NCBI RefSeq assembly: GCF_034627025.1
Contig: NZ_CP141049.1
Span: 620,001 to 684,000 of the forward strand
DNA from: Microvirga lotononidis
Lineage (GTDB): Bacteria > Pseudomonadota > Alphaproteobacteria > Rhizobiales > Beijerinckiaceae
Reading direction: 5' to 3'
DNA: 64,000 bases
Below the pieces are notes generated by a model, which was not told the DNA's origin, searched no databases, and saw only the letters and a program-made list of their open reading frames with translations. Each line of letters starts with the position of its first letter. Position 1 is the first letter of the stretch. Of this stretch, positions 43,293 through 52,927 are shown one piece after another. A program made the translations under genes and the position numbers.

Positions 43293-43885
43293 CTAAGTAG
43301 GTCGCCAAAAGTTCTGCAACAGCTTTCTGAGCCAGAAGCGTTTGGACAGCATGCCGGCCTTGCGGAACGCTTGTTGCGGCGTCAGCGTCAGCACCCAGGC
43401 TGCGGCCTCGGCGGCCAGAGCATCGATGGAAGCCGCCTGCCGGTTGGCCGCGATCAGCCGCTTGAGCTCGCGCCAGAGTTGATCCATCGGGCTCAGTTCG
43501 GGCGCCTGCCGGGGCAACCACACGAACCGGATGCGCAGCCGGTCGGCCAGGGCTTGGGTCTGCGGGGCAGTGTGGGCGCTCGCCCGATCGGTGAGCAGCC
43601 AGAGCCAGCCAGCCTTGCGGTAGCGGCGCCGCAGCGCACGCAGGAACGCCTGGGCATCGGCCTGACCGGCACGGGTGCGGATCAGCACCACCCGACGCGC
43701 GCTTTGCAAGTCGATCGCCCCGAACAGCACCCGCTTGGCATTGCGGCCGGTGATCGGCACGAGGGCCTGCGTGCCCTTGAGCGCCCAGGTCGCGCGCAGC
43801 GGCGGAAACAGCCGCAGCAGCGTCCAGTCGAGGCACAGCAGCCGATCGCTCCTGTGCCAGCCCGCCTTCAGGCGTCGGGTGATCC
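43293..43885 (-). pseudogene. IS630-type transposase, C-terminal piece (3 of 3)
   Basis: The frame reads GITRRLKAGWHRSDRLLCLD, WALKGTQALVPITGRNAKRV, LLTDRASAHTAPQTQALADR and LPRQAPELSPMDQLWRELKR, the DDE core of an IS630-type enzyme. The middle piece lies at 45596-45784 and the N-terminal piece at 54847-55212, all on the minus strand in the right order. The first break, after HLPQKK, fits ITRRLK at this piece. Confidence 0.75.
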
Positions 43886-44409
43886 CCCCTTATATGGGCC
43901 GATCCGTCAAGCGCTGGCAGGCGGTGTGCCGGATCGAAGTCAGAGTTTGACCTGGCCGACAGGGTCGAACCAAAGGAAGCCGAGTTCAAAGCCTGCCATT
44001 CTGGCATGGCGGCTCTCAGCTTGGGCGAGGCGGGCGGTCAAGTCCCGCAGCCGCTTCGCGGTGCGCCGCAGGCGCAGGGCTTGAGGGCCGGCCGAAGCTC
44101 CAAGCCATCCTGGAGACTGCCCGAGGGCAACTCGCTCCGACACTGTCCGTCTACTCAAGGGCGGGATTCGACAGTTTGCGGTGACCTCCGAGGCTGAGCC
44201 CGATGGCGCTCATGCGAACCGTTCGTCCGCATCACCTTATATCCGGTTGGGCCCAAGCCCTGACCATAATCCCGCATGCGTCGGGAACGGGCTCCGGGGT
44301 GAGCGCGACCATTCTTTTTCGCGGCATTGTTCCAGCCAGGGGGGACAACGCGGTCGCACTCCCCTCAGACATCACGCGCTGACACTCCCGCGCCAGTGCG
44401 CAAGCGGGT
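43886..44409. other. mixed debris between IS630 piece and IS110 gene
   Basis: The stretch contains a short minus-strand frame (ALRLRRTAKRLRDLTARLAQ) of unknown origin and, at about 44217-44232, the last bases of an IS903-like element (GTTCGTCCGCATCACCT). No complete gene is seen. Part of it is probably the non-coding end of the adjacent IS110. Confidence 0.4.
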
Positions 44410-45561
44410 TCAGGGCTTCACGGCCACATCGGCTGGCAGGGCGCCTGTTTCGACATAGCGCCACAACAGGATCAGCAGCTTACGGGCGAGCGCCACAATT
44501 GCAATGCGTCTGACCCGCCCGGTGGCCGACCCCACACGGCTGCGGAACCAGACCGCGAGTGCACTGTCAGGCTGGTTGCGCAACCACAGCCAGGCGAGTT
44601 CGATCAGCGCCTTGCGGGCGCGGGCGTTGCCCGCCTTGGTAATCCCTTGCTCGCGCGAGCGGCGGCCGCTCGCAAACGGGCTGGGGGTCAGTCCCGCATA
44701 GGCAGCCACGTGGCGCCGGCTGGCAAAGCATCGGTAGAACACCTCCTTGGCGAGGACAGTTGCAATCTCAGAGCCGATCCCCCTCAGATGCAGCAAGGTC
44801 CCAAGCTTGGACGAGGACGCGGCTCGTGCCGCCGCCGCGTCGGCATCGCGCCTCGTCTCGACCTCGGCCAGGTGCCGCAGGACCAGTTCGAGCCAGTCGA
44901 GCTGACGCGCGATCTCCGCCGACAGCCGCGGCGGCAGCGGCCGGCCATCCCCCGTGATCAGCTGCGCCAGGCGCGAGCGGCGATCCGGCCGCAGCGGCTC
45001 GTAGTCGTCGATCCCTTGCGTCGCGCACAGCCCCTTGATCCGGTTGACCAGGCGAATGCGCTCCTGCAGCAGCGTGGCCCGCTCGCGGCTCGGACGACGC
45101 GCATCCTCCTCGTCCGGGGACGGTGGGCGGACCATGGAGCAGACCTTCGGCTCGCCGCGGGACCAGGCCATCAGCGCCCGCAGCAGAGCCTGGGCATCCA
45201 GGCGGTCCGTCTTGGCCCGCCGGGCCCGGCGGTCGACCTGCAGCGAACTCGGGTCCATGACATGGCTGCTGACGCCGTGCGCCTCGAGAAGGCGGTGCAG
45301 CCAGAACCCGTCGCGGCCGGCCTCGTAGCAGCACGATACATGTGGGCTCACGCCGGTGCGTCGTTCCACGCGGGTCCGGATGCGGGCAAGCAGGTCGAGC
45401 ACCGCCTGTCCATCACCGGCGGGAAGCCGATGCAGCTCGATCTTCGCGGCATCGGGGGCATGCAGCGCCACCAGCCAGGAGCGGCGGCTGAGTTCAAGGG
45501 CGAGATAGATCGTGTGGGTGCTGTCCGAGACTGAAGCGTCGGCTGAGGGAGAGGAGAACAT
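44410..45561 (-). CDS. IS110-family transposase
   Basis: The 383-residue protein has the DEDD domain (IYLALELSRRSWLVALHAPD, CYEAGRDGFWLHRLL, KTDRLDAQALLRALMAW) and the C-terminal domain (LLHLRGIGSEIATVLAKEVF, AYAGLTPSPFASG, AGNARARKALIELAWLWLR). It is full length. It separates the middle and C-terminal pieces of an IS630-type gene. Confidence 0.88.
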   Translation of the reverse strand: MFSSPSADASVSDSTHTIYLALELSRRSWLVALHAPDAAKIELHRLPAGDGQAVLDLLARIRTRVERRTGVSPHVSCCYEAGRDGFWLHRLLEAHGVSSHVMDPSSLQVDRRARRAKTDRLDAQALLRALMAWSRGEPKVCSMVRPPSPDEEDARRPSRERATLLQERIRLVNRIKGLCATQGIDDYEPLRPDRRSRLAQLITGDGRPLPPRLSAEIARQLDWLELVLRHLAEVETRRDADAAAARAASSSKLGTLLHLRGIGSEIATVLAKEVFYRCFASRRHVAAYAGLTPSPFASGRRSREQGITKAGNARARKALIELAWLWLRNQPDSALAVWFRSRVGSATGRVRRIAIVALARKLLILLWRYVETGALPADVAVKP

Positions 45562-45595
45562 GAGCGGCCTCCAGGGTGAGGTGAGGTGACCGCCT

Positions 45596-45784
45596 TACTT
45601 CACCAGTTCGGCGGTCGCTGGCCCATGAGATCTTTTTCTGCGGCAGGTGAGCCGCGCGCGCGACATAGACATAGCGCGGCCGCTTCCAACGATAGCCGGC
45701 TTCGTGCAGCCGCCGCCGCAGCGTCTGGCGGCTGACCGCGAGGCCCTTCGCGGCCAGGTCGTGGGCCAGCAGCGGTTTCAAGCG
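45596..45784 (-). pseudogene. IS630-type transposase, middle piece (2 of 3)
   Basis: The frame reads RLKPLLAHDLAAKGLAVSRQ, TLRRRLHEAGYRWKRPRYVY and VARAAHLPQKK, the linker between the helix-turn-helix and the DDE core of IS630 transposases. The IS110 lies on one side and the IS21 end (CGACATTCGG at 45783) on the other. Confidence 0.7.
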
Positions 45785-45832
45785 ACATTCGGAACTAGAC
45801 CCCTGGCGACAGATAGAACTAGACCCTCCGCA

Positions 45833-46057
45833 TTAAGCTGATCCCTTCGGATCGGATATGGCAGCAGCCTTCAACAGACCGCTGCGACGTTTCTCCCGCA
45901 AACGATAGCTGTCGCCCCGGATCATGAGCACGTGGCTATGGTGAAGCAGGCGGTCCAAAATCGCCGTCGCCACAACCGCGTCCCCAAAAACCGATCCCCA
46001 TTCGCCCACAGCGCGGTTGGACGTCACCAGCATCGCCCCCCGTTCATAGCGCCGAGA
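45833..46057 (-). pseudogene. istB: IstB, C-terminal piece
   Basis: The frame reads SRRYERGAMLVTSNRAVGEW, FGDAVVATAILDRLLHHSHV and IRGDSYRLREKRRSGLL, the C-terminal part of IstB. The N-terminal part lies at 52928-53493. The break falls at QLV-SRRYERG, the same place where the other istB (49655) is cut. Confidence 0.85.
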
Positions 46058-46612
46058 AGATCGTCATTCATAATGATGCTTCCTCTTCTGGTCACGTCAA
46101 ACCGCCGGCCCGGGTAAGCGTCGTAGGTGCCACTCCCAAACTTGGCCATGCGGCACCCGGAAGGCTTGATAGTCTCTGTCGCGAACCTTCGCCCAAAGCG
46201 CATCCCGCGACAAATGCTCATCCGCCATCACTTGGGCAAAGCGCGGCAGGCGATAACCGATCGGGCTCGTGCCATCGAGGCGAGCCAGATCGTCTTCATT
46301 CAAGCGAACCCAGACCCGCGATGCCGTCTGATGTTGATCGAAGTCCAAGACGCCGTGACGTACCCACACATGCAGCAAGGAGGGCGAGACGCCAAGCCGC
46401 TGCGCGGCCGTCCTGGCCGGCATCAATCCATCCGCACGCTGGACAGCCCCTTGCGTTTGCAGGGGACACAACGTGGGAATGCCATGCTGCTTGCGCATCG
46501 AGTGAACCCGGGCATAGGTCCAGATCTTGCCAGTCCGCGTGCGGAATCCTTCAGTGTTCAGCCACATTGCGATCTGATGGTCAGGGTATTTCTCTGCCAG
46601 AACGCGCAGACG
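46058..46612 (-). pseudogene. partial copy of large serine-recombinase element (left end)
   Basis: This 555-bp stretch repeats 50224-50778 almost without change, starting at the same end sequence AGATCGTCATTCATAATG. It holds the last 170 or so codons of the recombinase gene (QIAMWLNTEGFRTRTGKIWT ... WEWHLRRLPGPAV). It is cut at about 46613 where a different element begins. Confidence 0.85.
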
Positions 46613-46639
46613 CTGTCGGCCGAACTGAGAAACTGATCC

Positions 46640-48315
46640 CCCCTGTTGCCTCACCGAAGAATGTTACCAGGCGTTGCGATGGAGTGAACAATCTCTCCTC
46701 CCGCAGCTGAAGGGTAGGTGGGCATCCGCTTGATCCAGTCGCCGTCGAGAATGATCCGCCCCATCACCTCAGCTCGCCAAGGCTTCACGACCCTTTGCAC
46801 CATCCTCAGGCTCCTCGTCCGGAAGTGCGACGGATCGGCATCCATGAGACGCTGGAGCACCGTTGCCGCTGGGATCGCGGGCTCGGCCTCAAGCCACGCC
46901 TTGATCTGGGCCTCATGCGGCTCAAACATGCTCGGCCGCTTCGGATATGGCTTGGCCCGCCGATACGGTCGTCGATGCGTCGGTCGCGTCTCGCCGGCCT
47001 GCCAGGCCGTCTTCAAGCTCGCCGCGAAGCGCTGAAGATCAATGGCGATCGGTTCCTCAAGCGTGCTGTTCAGGCCACGACGATCGACTCGTCTGCCGAG
47101 CTCCTCCTGAGCCACGCGGATCCCGGTGAACAGCATCACCGGATCCGATGCTTCCATCAGGACCCGTAGCCGTGCTTTGTCTGTCTCGCTCACGCCGGAA
47201 TGAGCCAGCACGCGGGCGGCAGGCGGCACTGGCGCATGATAGCGCTTGATCACGCGGGCCCCGATCCGGGTCTTTTCCTGCAGCTTGAATGACGGCTGGT
47301 ACAAATTGCCGTGCAGACGCACCACAGCAAAGAGGCGAGATAGTGAGGCCGTCGCTTCCGCTCCGACGAACCTGCCATAGCCCACCAGTCTGCGCACGAT
47401 GGCGCCGTTCTTCTGCTCCACCCAGGCCTGGTCATTCTTGCGGTAGGCGCGCGACCGCGTCACCTCCAGCCCCTGACCTCGGCACCAGCAGACCACCAGT
47501 TCGTTCATGAAGGCGCTGTCATTGTCGAAGTCCACGCCGAGCAGCGGGAAGGGAAACAGCGACCGGGCCTGCTGGATCGCCGCGATCACCAGACCGCCAT
47601 CGCGCGTGCGCACCGGCACGCACTCGGTCCAGCCCGTGGCAATGTCGGTCAAAACCATCGTCTGAACGAAGCTGCCGGATGACGAGGTGCCGGAATGGGC
47701 CACGAAGTCGACCTCGACATAGCCGGGTGGAGGATCATTCCAGTCGCCGAAGGTGCGCACCGGAACCGAGCGGCGCACCGCCGAACTCATTCCGGCGCGG
47801 CGGCGCTGACCACCCCGCGCCACAACGCGCACCTGCGACAGCAATCGGTCCATCGTGGCCGCGCTAACCGTCAGCAGCTTGCCGCGCAGTTCGTCATCCA
47901 CGTCGAGCCGGCCATGCCGCTCCAGGGCCGGCAACAAGATGGGGATCATCGGCTTCAGGCGTTTCGAGCAGAGACGATCGGACGCCTCCCACAACACCAC
48001 CAGGGCCTCGCGGACCTTGCCATCATAACGGGTAGCATATTGCTTGGTAGCGGGTGGCTTCTTCTCAGGTCGGCAGAGGATCCGGATGGCATGCTTGCGG
48101 TGATAGCCGGTGACCGCAATGAACTCATCCAGGATGCGCTGCTTGTCCGCCCGGCCACTTGATCGGTAACGCTCGATGATTGCTTCAACCAGTTCCGAGC
48201 GTGTTGCCATGCTGAGATGCCTTGCCATCCACCATCCCCGCAACAGGATGACAAAAGATGGCGCATCCCGTCCGGGACAGCGAGCCTACCGGTAACATTC
48301 AACGTGAGGCAATGC
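46640..48315. mobile_element. IS with integrase-type transposase (IS1202-like)
   Basis: The ends share TTGCCTCAC and GAATGTTACC (46646-46668; complement at 48291-48312) with 3-4 nt between the two blocks. The element holds one transposase gene. It sits between the truncated recombinase copy and an IS21. Confidence 0.65.
46651..48243 (-). CDS. integrase-core (rve) transposase, IS1202/ISNCY-like
   Basis: The 530-residue protein starts with a helix-turn-helix region (RADKQRILDEFIAVTGYHRK, HAIRILCRPEKK) and has a retroviral-integrase core: GYVEVDFVAHSGTSSSGSF (Asp), LLGVDFDNDSAFMNELVV (Asp) and YRKNDQAWVEQKNGAIVRRL (Glu). The GYHRKHAIR signature is that of IS1202-type elements. The first in-frame Met codons near 48225-48243 are all possible starts. 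Confidence 0.8.
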   Translation of the reverse strand: MRGWWMARHLSMATRSELVEAIIERYRSSGRADKQRILDEFIAVTGYHRKHAIRILCRPEKKPPATKQYATRYDGKVREALVVLWEASDRLCSKRLKPMIPILLPALERHGRLDVDDELRGKLLTVSAATMDRLLSQVRVVARGGQRRRAGMSSAVRRSVPVRTFGDWNDPPPGYVEVDFVAHSGTSSSGSFVQTMVLTDIATGWTECVPVRTRDGGLVIAAIQQARSLFPFPLLGVDFDNDSAFMNELVVCWCRGQGLEVTRSRAYRKNDQAWVEQKNGAIVRRLVGYGRFVGAEATASLSRLFAVVRLHGNLYQPSFKLQEKTRIGARVIKRYHAPVPPAARVLAHSGVSETDKARLRVLMEASDPVMLFTGIRVAQEELGRRVDRRGLNSTLEEPIAIDLQRFAASLKTAWQAGETRPTHRRPYRRAKPYPKRPSMFEPHEAQIKAWLEAEPAIPAATVLQRLMDADPSHFRTRSLRMVQRVVKPWRAEVMGRIILDGDWIKRMPTYPSAAGGEIVHSIATPGNILR

Positions 48316-48365
48316 GTCCCCTGACGAAATCAAGACCTGACCCCTGCTCGGCAAAGGAGGAATGG

Positions 48366-49655
48366 ATGTCGATCGGGGATTTGGCAGATCCTGCATTGTC
48401 GCGGACGATGCGGGGAGACGAGATGCTTCAGGCTGAAGAGGTGGCCGCGATGCTGCGGCTGCATGGGCTTGGCTGGGGAGCCAAGCGGCTGGCCAAGGAA
48501 TTCGGATGTGCGCGCAACACGGTGCGGCGCTATCTGCGCCAAGGCGGTGCTATTGCTTTCCGCAAGCCCGTGCGCCGGACAGCTTTCGACGGCCTGGATG
48601 ACTGGCTGCGGGAGCGCTTCTTCCGGCATGGTGGCAACGCGGACGTGGTGCGCCAGGAGCTGGCGAGCGAACAGGGCATCGTCATCGGGCTGCGCTCGGT
48701 CGAGCTTCGGGTGCAGCGCTGGCGCCGGGAGTTGACGGCGCAGATGCGCGCAACCGTGCGGTTTGAGACGGCCCCCGGCCATCAGATGCAGATCGACTTC
48801 GGCGACACGCGGGTCTGGATCGGCGGTGAGCGGGTTCGGGTGCACCTGTTTGTGGCAACGCTGGGCTACTCGCGCAGGCTGCATATCCGACCCTCGCTGC
48901 GGGAGCGCCAGGCGGACTGGTTCGAGGGCATGGAAGGGGCCTTCCTGCGCTTCGGCGGAGTTCCAGCCGAAGTGCTGTTCGACAATCCCAAGGCGCTCGT
49001 CGAGCATCACGATGCGGCCACTCGGGAGGTGCGGTTCAATGGGCGGCTGCATGCCTTTGCCCGCTACTGGGGATTTGCACCCCGCGCCTGTGCGCCCTAC
49101 CGGGCGCGCACGAAGGGAAAGGACGAACGTGGGGTCGGCTACGTCAAGAAGAATGCCATTGCCGGCCGCCGCTTCGAGAGCTGGGCGGCCCTCGAGGCGC
49201 ATCTGGACCGGTGGACGCGCGAGATCGCCGATCAGCGGGTGCACGGCACCACCGGCGTGGCTCCGGCAGAGCGCTTTGCGGACGAGGCCGGGGCGCTTCG
49301 TCCCCTCGGCGCCCGGGCGCCGTTCGGGCAGCTGCGGGATCTGGTGCGCAAGGTTCAGGCCGACTGCGCGATCGACCTGGACACGAACAGCTACTCGGTG
49401 CCGTGGCGGCTGATCGGGGAGAGCGTCCAGGTCGTGGTGCTGGGCGGACGCGTGATCGTACGTCATGCGGGTGAGGTCGTGGCCGACCATGCCCTGTGCC
49501 GCGGCCGTCGCCAACGGATTGTCGAGCGTGCGCATCTGGCCGGTGTGGTCGGCGCTGCGGGGCCGGTGCGGTCGGCGCCGACGGACATCGTTGTGCCGCC
49601 CGCCCTGCTGCGGCCGCTGGCCGAGTATGAGGCGCTGGTGGGAGGAGGCTGGTGA
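48366..49655 (+). CDS. istA: IstA, IS21 transposase
   Basis: The 429-residue protein has the helix-turn-helix (LHGLGWGAKRLAKEFGCARN, TVRRYLRQGG) and the core HQMQIDFGDTRVWIGGERVR (Asp), AEVLFDNPKALVEHHD (Asp) and RARTKGKDERGVGYVKKNAI (Glu), then the barrel CAIDLDTNSYSVPWRLIGES. AAAGGAGGAATGG precedes the ATG at 48366. It is coupled to istB by TGATG. Confidence 0.9.
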   Translation: MSIGDLADPALSRTMRGDEMLQAEEVAAMLRLHGLGWGAKRLAKEFGCARNTVRRYLRQGGAIAFRKPVRRTAFDGLDDWLRERFFRHGGNADVVRQELASEQGIVIGLRSVELRVQRWRRELTAQMRATVRFETAPGHQMQIDFGDTRVWIGGERVRVHLFVATLGYSRRLHIRPSLRERQADWFEGMEGAFLRFGGVPAEVLFDNPKALVEHHDAATREVRFNGRLHAFARYWGFAPRACAPYRARTKGKDERGVGYVKKNAIAGRRFESWAALEAHLDRWTREIADQRVHGTTGVAPAERFADEAGALRPLGARAPFGQLRDLVRKVQADCAIDLDTNSYSVPWRLIGESVQVVVLGGRVIVRHAGEVVADHALCRGRRQRIVERAHLAGVVGAAGPVRSAPTDIVVPPALLRPLAEYEALVGGGW

Positions 49656-50223
49656 TGACGGCCATCGATCACGAGACCTTGGTGGCGATGCTCGATCGGC
49701 TCAAGCTGACGGCGATCCGCGACCAGCTCGACACGCTGCTGGACGAGGCAGCCCGCTCAGACATGACCTTGCGCGAGGCCTTGGCGTTCCTGGTCCGGCG
49801 CGAGATCGCACGGCGCGACGAGCGGCGGATCGCCATGGCGAGCAAGATCGCCCAGTTCCCATTTGTGCGCGAGCTCGATGGCTTTGACTTCGACGCACAG
49901 CCGTCGCTGGATCATCGTCAGATCCGGGAATTGGCCACATGCCGCTGGGTTGCCCATGGTGACATGGTCTTGTTCCTGGGGCCGCCGGGCACCGGCAAGA
50001 CCCATTTAGCAGTGGCTCTCGGACGCGAGGCGATCCGGCAGACCTATAGCGTGCAGTTCGTCACGGCCGCGACCCTGGTGGCGATGCTGGCCAAGGCCCA
50101 TGACGACGGCTTGCTCGACAAGCAGCTGACGATCCTGGCACGACCGAAGCTGCTGATCATCGACGAGCTCGGCTATCTGCCGTTCGAGGCGAATGCGGCG
50201 CATCTGTTCTTCCAACTGGTGTC
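49655..50223 (+). pseudogene. istB: IstB, N-terminal part, cut at QLVS
   Basis: The frame reads MTAIDHETLVAMLDRLKLTA, Walker A LGPPGTGKTHLAVALGREAI and Walker B LLIIDELGYLPFEANAAHLF, and stops being homologous after FFQLVS at 50223. There the left end of a serine-recombinase element begins. The C-terminal 70 or so residues are missing. This is the same codon position at which the other istB is cut. Confidence 0.85.
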
Positions 50224-50262
50224 AGATCGTCATTCATAATGATGCTTCCTCTTCTGGTCACG

Positions 50263-52464
50263 TCAAACCGCCGGCCCGGGTAAGCGTCGTAGGTGCCACT
50301 CCCAAACTTGGCCATGCGGCACCCGGAAGGCTTGATAGTCTCTGTCGCGAACCTTCGCCCAAAGCGCATCCCGCGACAAATGCTCATCCGCCATCACTTG
50401 GGCAAAGCGCGGCAGGCGATAACCGATCGGGCTCGTGCCATCGAGGCGAGCCAGATCGTCTTCATTCAAGCGAACCCAGACCCGCGATGCCGTCTGATGT
50501 TGATCGAAGTCCAAGACGCCGTGACGTACCCACACATGCAGCAAGGAGGGCGAGACGCCAAGCCGCTGCGCGGCCGTCCTGGCCGGCATCAATCCATCCG
50601 CACGCTGGACAGCCCCTTGCGTTTGCAGGGGACACAACGTGGGAATGCCATGCTGCTTGCGCATCGAGTGAACCCGGGCATAGGTCCAGAACTTGCCAGT
50701 CCGCGTGCGGAATCCTTCAGTGTTCAGCCACATTGCGATCTGATGGTCAGGGTATTTCTCTGCCAGAACGCGCAGACGCGCGAGCACCTCGGGCTCAGTG
50801 CAAGCATGCCACCCCACTGGCGGACAGTGCACCTCGTGCCGGCTTGTCGCTCCACCGCTCCACACAATGACGACCTCCGCCCGGCGGTGCTGGGGATCAA
50901 CAGAGACGACAACCTCTGACATGACCAGGCGCAGCAAGCGCTTGCGGTCCACAGCAGTGGTCGTGCCGGCATGCCAGAGGCCTGGCAGATCTCCGGCCAG
51001 ATGCCGAACGGCTTGTTGCTCGGCCCCATCCAGAGGCAGCAGTTCCGTCCGCCGGATGACGGCGTAGTCCTGCTCCAGCTGCTCGAGCGTTTCCAAGGCC
51101 GCATTCCACCGTGTCTCGAGCGTTCGGGCGACCAAGCGGTTCTCGGGCTCGATCGCATCGTATTGTCGCTGAGCGCGCTGGACATCGTAGCGGGCGCGTT
51201 CAAGCCTGAGCTGCCACTGCCGGTCGAGAGCCTGACGCTCGTGTTCGAGCACGGCGAGCGCCTCCAAGGTCGTCGCAAGGGCTGCCGGCTTGACCGCCTC
51301 CAGGAAAGCCTCTCCCGCCGCCCGATCGAGATGCGAGATCGGGAAGGCCTGACACAGCGGGGCGCCGTAATCAATCTGCGCCCGCCGGCACTCATAGCGC
51401 AGACGATCGCTGCCATGGCTGACGCTCATGCGCCGGCCACAGCGCCCGCAGATCACGAGGCCTTGCAGCAGAGCGCGTCCCTCGCGCGGGGCGCCGTGCC
51501 GTTTGGCAGCGAAGTTGTAGAGGTTGTCCTGCAGGGAGCGCCGGTTCAGCAGGTACTGATCATAGCTGAGATAGGCCGGATAGACGCCTGGGATGACGAT
51601 ATCCCACTCATCCACGGGGCAGCGTCGGGTGGTCACGACAGGAGGATCCCCGGGGCTGATCTCCTGCTTGCGGCGCCCGTAGACGAAGACTCCGGCGTAA
51701 ACTGGGCTGGTCAAAACCTGCTGGATCATCTGGTAGGTGGGCCGGACCCAGACGATGCGGCCAGCCTCGGCGCCCTGCTGGATCAACCGCGGCATTTTGA
51801 GGCCGTGATCCGCCAAGTAGCGCTGAACCGCGCGCCCGTTGCGCAGCAGGGCGAAGCGCTCGAAGATCCGGATCAGCACGGCCCGGACCTCGTCGTCGGG
51901 ATCGAGCACGACGGTGCCGTCCCCCAGCCGCCGATAGCCGACCGGCAGGCGCAGGGCCAGCTCGCCGCGCCGGGCCTTGTTGAGCAGATTGCCGCGCATC
52001 CTGGCATGCAGGATATGCAATTCCGCGGCAAATAGGGTGCCTTTGACGCCCAACAGCAGTCTGTCATTTGGATCCTGCGGGCAGTACACGCCGTCCTCGT
52101 CCGCAATCAAGGTGCGGAAGACGGCACACAATTCGATCACGCGATGCCAGTCACTGTTGCGGCGCGACAGGCGAGAGACCTCCGTCACCAGAATGATGCC
52201 GACCTCTCCCAGGCCGATTGCAGCGACCAGGCGTTGAAAGCCCGTCCGCAGGTGGCTGCTGGCGCCAGACTGTCCCAGGTCCTCGTCAATGACTTCGACC
52301 TGGGGTGCGGCCCAGCCCATCTGGCACGCTCGCTCGGCCAGCTGATACTGCCGGCGGGTGCTCTCCTGGTTGTTCTGGACCTGCCGCGGCGTCGACTGGC
52401 GAATGTAGACGATGGCGCGTCGCGTCAGGTGACGGGGTTCGATTTTGGGGAAGATCGCAGTCAT
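50263..52464 (-). CDS. large serine recombinase
   Basis: The 733-residue protein has the resolvase domain (RRAIVYIRQSTPRQVQNNQE, Ser nucleophile in RQST; VTEVSRLSRRNSDWHRVI), the recombinase domain (LPVGYRRLGDGTVVLDPDDE, SPVYAGVFVYGRRKQE), a zinc ribbon (LVICGRCGRRMSVSH ... YECRRAQIDYGAPLCQAF), a coiled coil and a C-terminal DNA-binding extension with a MerR-like helix-turn-helix (MPARTAAQRLGVSPSLLHVW). It is complete and likely catalyses element movement. Start at ATG 52464. Confidence 0.88.
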   Translation of the reverse strand: MTAIFPKIEPRHLTRRAIVYIRQSTPRQVQNNQESTRRQYQLAERACQMGWAAPQVEVIDEDLGQSGASSHLRTGFQRLVAAIGLGEVGIILVTEVSRLSRRNSDWHRVIELCAVFRTLIADEDGVYCPQDPNDRLLLGVKGTLFAAELHILHARMRGNLLNKARRGELALRLPVGYRRLGDGTVVLDPDDEVRAVLIRIFERFALLRNGRAVQRYLADHGLKMPRLIQQGAEAGRIVWVRPTYQMIQQVLTSPVYAGVFVYGRRKQEISPGDPPVVTTRRCPVDEWDIVIPGVYPAYLSYDQYLLNRRSLQDNLYNFAAKRHGAPREGRALLQGLVICGRCGRRMSVSHGSDRLRYECRRAQIDYGAPLCQAFPISHLDRAAGEAFLEAVKPAALATTLEALAVLEHERQALDRQWQLRLERARYDVQRAQRQYDAIEPENRLVARTLETRWNAALETLEQLEQDYAVIRRTELLPLDGAEQQAVRHLAGDLPGLWHAGTTTAVDRKRLLRLVMSEVVVSVDPQHRRAEVVIVWSGGATSRHEVHCPPVGWHACTEPEVLARLRVLAEKYPDHQIAMWLNTEGFRTRTGKFWTYARVHSMRKQHGIPTLCPLQTQGAVQRADGLMPARTAAQRLGVSPSLLHVWVRHGVLDFDQHQTASRVWVRLNEDDLARLDGTSPIGYRLPRFAQVMADEHLSRDALWAKVRDRDYQAFRVPHGQVWEWHLRRLPGPAV

Positions 52465-52640
52465 GGCACGGCTTTCCTTGCGCGTGCGCGTGTCCCGGGG
52501 CGAGGCGAAGCTGGCGCTGCACGAGGTCGGTCCAGAGGGCGACCATGAGCTGGCGGATCTCGGGCTGGAGGGTGCTCCACACCTGGAGGGGTGGGGTCTG
52601 ACGGTGCAGGCGCATGGCGGGCCTCGGGAGCAGGAAACGG
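52450..52640 (-). CDS. possible second accessory ORF of recombinase element
   Basis: In another frame, MRRFLLPRPAMRLHRQTPPL continues QVWSTLQPEIRQLMVALWTD and LVQRQLRLAPGHA. The helical, acidic/basic alternation looks coding. It overlaps the DUF5372-like ORF and runs into the recombinase start. It may be the real product of this part, with the DUF5372-like frame ending earlier by a shift; this cannot be settled here. Confidence 0.3.
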
Positions 52641-52900
52641 CGCATTGCGTAAACCAGCGACCAGGCTGGCCAGCGCCCGGAGACTGCCGGGGGTGAAGGT
52701 GAGAGCCGGAGCGGCCACCCTGGGCAGCGGAGCCGCTGCCTCCACGTGGCGAGCCGGTAGAACCTGCCGCCCGCCATCCGAGCCTTCAATAACCAAGTGC
52801 GGTTCACCGTTGTGGCGCTTGCGCCGTATCACGCGGACCAGTTGGCCAAACAGGGGATGGTGTGAGGCTGTAATCCGAACCCGTTCGACCGAACGGGGAT
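52461..52900 (-). CDS. DUF5372-like accessory ORF
   Basis: From about TTG 52900 the frame reads LDPRSVERVRITASHHPLFG, QLVRVIRRKRHNGEPHLVIE and GSDGGRQVLPARHVEAAAPL, which resembles the small DUF5372 family found next to recombinase genes. The C-terminal half is Pro/Arg-rich and overlaps another possible frame (RQTPPLQVWSTLQPEIRQLM at about 52450-52625) that may be a second accessory protein. Start and end are uncertain. Confidence 0.5.
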
Positions 52901-52927
52901 CCAACTCATCAGTTTGGTGGTCGTTGT

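Larger units (their letters stand above)
50224..52927. mobile_element. large serine-recombinase element inserted in istB
   Basis: The left boundary AGATCGTCATTC follows istB codon FFQLVS (plus-strand gene) and the right boundary ends at 52927 next to GAGAC of the minus-strand istB. The left end of the other copy (46058) follows GAGA of the same minus-strand istB, so GAGA is repeated on both sides of the original insertion. The 2.7-kb element carries the recombinase and a DUF5372-like ORF. Confidence 0.7.

Noticed and set aside
48330..49535. 401-codon open frame on the minus strand
   Set aside because: Antisense shadow of istA; no family motif.
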